The notes below the pieces were generated by a model. That model saw only the letters and a program-made list of their open reading frames with translations. It was not told the origin of the DNA and ran no database searches. DNA of 64,000 nucleotides from positions 9,088,263 to 9,152,262 of the forward strand of contig NW_025336087.1 of assembly GCF_004798865.1 (NCBI RefSeq), read 5' to 3'. The position numbers were made by a program, and so were the translations under genes. Positions within the stretch are counted from its first letter, which is position 1. The number at the start of each line of letters is the position of its first letter. Of this stretch, positions 62,060 through 64,000 are shown one piece after another. This DNA is from Varanus komodoensis (Eukaryota > Chordata > Lepidosauria > Squamata > Varanidae).

Positions 62060-64000
62060 GTTTGTATTTCAGACATGTTTTTGTTTTGATGGTCTTTGTT
62101 ACACCAGTTTGTTACTTGTGCTTTTCAGCAACTGGGAAGGTGTTAGTACTGTGTGTCCTTGTTTTTCTTCTACTCAAATCTCTGTTGAGGAATATGGAAA
62201 TAATGATCCTTTAAAAACAAGAAGAAATTTCTGTGGAACTTTTTTCTTGTGATCAGTTAGGTTTTAAATTTGTGGGTATTTTCCTATGGTCATTTTTCAC
62301 TTATCTTTTGCAAGGAGGAACATTTGCTTCTTTCACTAAAACTGAACACTGACAACTTCATCCTAAAAAGTCATGCTGACCTTCTCTCTGAAAAAAGCAG
62401 CATCATACAGGGCTGGGCAACACAGATGGAACTGGAAGTGTATCAGGAGTTTTTATCATATATTTGGACTTCTCTGACACTGTGACTGGGAGCACTCCTT
62501 TCTTATCTTGGCTGAAAGTGAGGTTTCTTAGGTTTTCTATCAGAACTGTAATAAATGGTTTGAGTATACAAGGTAGCTCTTAACCATAGTATCATAGCTT
62601 TTTCTAAGAATACATTTTATACAAGGATTCCCATAATACACCTTAACTATCCACTGATACCATGGCCTTCAGGAAGAGTTGTTAGTATAGACTGTTGTCT
62701 GGCTTTTTTATGACCATAATAGCATACGTGCATTTATCTATTTCATATTTGCCTTGCAAACATGCAATCTTGGGCAATATATACAACACAAGCTATCAAA
62801 TGCTTATGATAGGTTTGACACTCTGTTAGCTGCATGTATATATTTCTGGATGCTAGTTTTCTATCCTAGCAGGAAGTGGACAGAGTGCTGTCAGAACACT
62901 TTGCAAGTGAGGAGTGTTCTGGAGAGTGCTGGTGATACGGGATCATTCCTTCTAAACCTAGCTGGTAGACAGGAATTGTCTTTTTCAGAATTCACAGTCA
63001 CAGTTAACTGATTGTTCAGGCAGAAGTTAAATGGTGACTATGGGAATATTTTTTAAGTAGAACAGGGCTCAAGAACTAATAAACAGGAGGAACTGAGCTC
63101 AGAAAATAGTAAAGAGAACAGAGAGTTTTCTGGGTTATCTCCTGAGCTAAGGATTTGCAGCAGCATGAAAGGTGATCGTTAACCAAGATACTTAAGACTT
63201 AGATTAAATGTTCAGAATAAATGTCACTCACCTTTTGCTGGTTGTGATTACATGTTTCTATGCCAAAAGAAATATGCAGTCACTGAAACTGTGTTATTAA
63301 ATTGGATTTCTATCCTGTAATTAAGGGTTACCACAAGTTCTTGTATGGATTCTGAATTACCAATACCAGCATTTATTTTCTTATTACTTTGCATAACTGT
63401 AACCTTAATAGATAACAAATATTTTAATAATGGCAAACCAGTATTACTTTGGAATATCCAGTATGGTAAAAACTGTGCTTCTCCTTTATGTTGAGTTTGC
63501 TTTGGTTTGCTTTGTCGGAGAATGTTGAACATGATTTAGCAGTCTAATGAACAGTAGGGTTCACATTCATGTGGCTCTGTTGAAATGGCTGTGCATTATC
63601 TGAAGAGAATGCTTTCCTTTGGACTATAGTACCTCTTTTTAAAAATCGGATTCACAGCTTTTCTATGGAGATCCAGATATGTTTTAAAAAAAACCAACAA
63701 CCTGAAGAGCTATTGGGAAGGATCCTTTTGTTCACGAGTTGAGTTTCTTGCATCTTTACTTATCCTTTGTCTGTCTACATGTCCAAACGCTAACAATTTC
63801 TCATTCCTCTGGCTAAAATACAGCTAATTCTGTGGCATCTTTGCTTTAGAACTGAAATAGAATTAAGAAAAATAGATAGCATACACAAAGTGATATAGTA
63901 CTTGAAAGACAGGCATGGAGCTTTGGCGCAAGTAGAAGCAGTTCTAATCTTCTGTTCATAGAATATATGTTCTGAGCAACAATCTCTTTTGAAAGCAGGG
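62060..64000 (+). other. SREK1: SREK1 intron 2, incomplete
   Basis: AT-rich sequence to the window end. I see no exon, transposon or RNA gene. Short open frames (62270-62485, 62754-63011) have no recognisable content. Confidence 0.7.

Overview
The window is AT-rich vertebrate nuclear DNA with long introns and many old transposon fragments. It carries the 3' three-quarters of ERBIN (ERBB2-interacting LAP protein) and the first two coding exons of SREK1 (splicing regulator), both on the + strand and in the same order as I remember from the mammalian locus. The repeats (CR1 ends, an L2/CR1-like LINE with an AATAAATAAA tail, an L1 fragment, a DIRS-like fossil, hAT MITEs opening CAGGGGTCCTCAAACT) point to a squamate reptile. 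That assignment is inference from repeat content, not from a search.

Layout. Positions 112-48206 hold 20 constitutive ERBIN coding exons plus one skippable cassette exon. Every junction was checked for AG/GT and for phase. Together they encode about 1243 residues, corresponding to human residues of about 159 to the C-terminus: the later leucine-rich repeats (exons to 12062), the LAP linker (14983-18435), a long Ser/Asn-rich disordered region with one 1528-base exon (25412-26939), and a class I PDZ domain split over three exons (41857-48206). The exons for the N-terminus lie to the left. The ERBIN 3' UTR runs from 48207 to about 51.1 or 51.5 kb and contains a MITE.

The gap between the genes (about 51.5-54.9 kb) is short and holds a CR1 LINE piece. 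A CpG-rich promoter at about 54.9-55.7 kb starts SREK1. Its exon 1 (55078-55238) and exon 2 (61926-62059) together encode most of the N-terminal RRM. The rest of SREK1 lies to the right.

ERBIN introns hold sense LINE copies at 16.2 and 22.1 kb, and antisense LINE pieces at 28.8, 30.0, 40.9, 44.7 and 46.3 kb. They also hold two hAT MITEs with 7-8 bp target duplications, and a broken DIRS-like element at 36-38.8 kb. SREK1 intron 1 holds further antisense LINE copies.

I found no CRISPR array, tRNA, rRNA, operon or novel gene system. The best leads are splicing features of ERBIN: the cassette exon, a decayed exon look-alike 413 bases upstream of a real exon, a (CT)n microsatellite serving as a polypyrimidine tract, and a weak donor with a stronger frame-breaking competitor 13 bases away.
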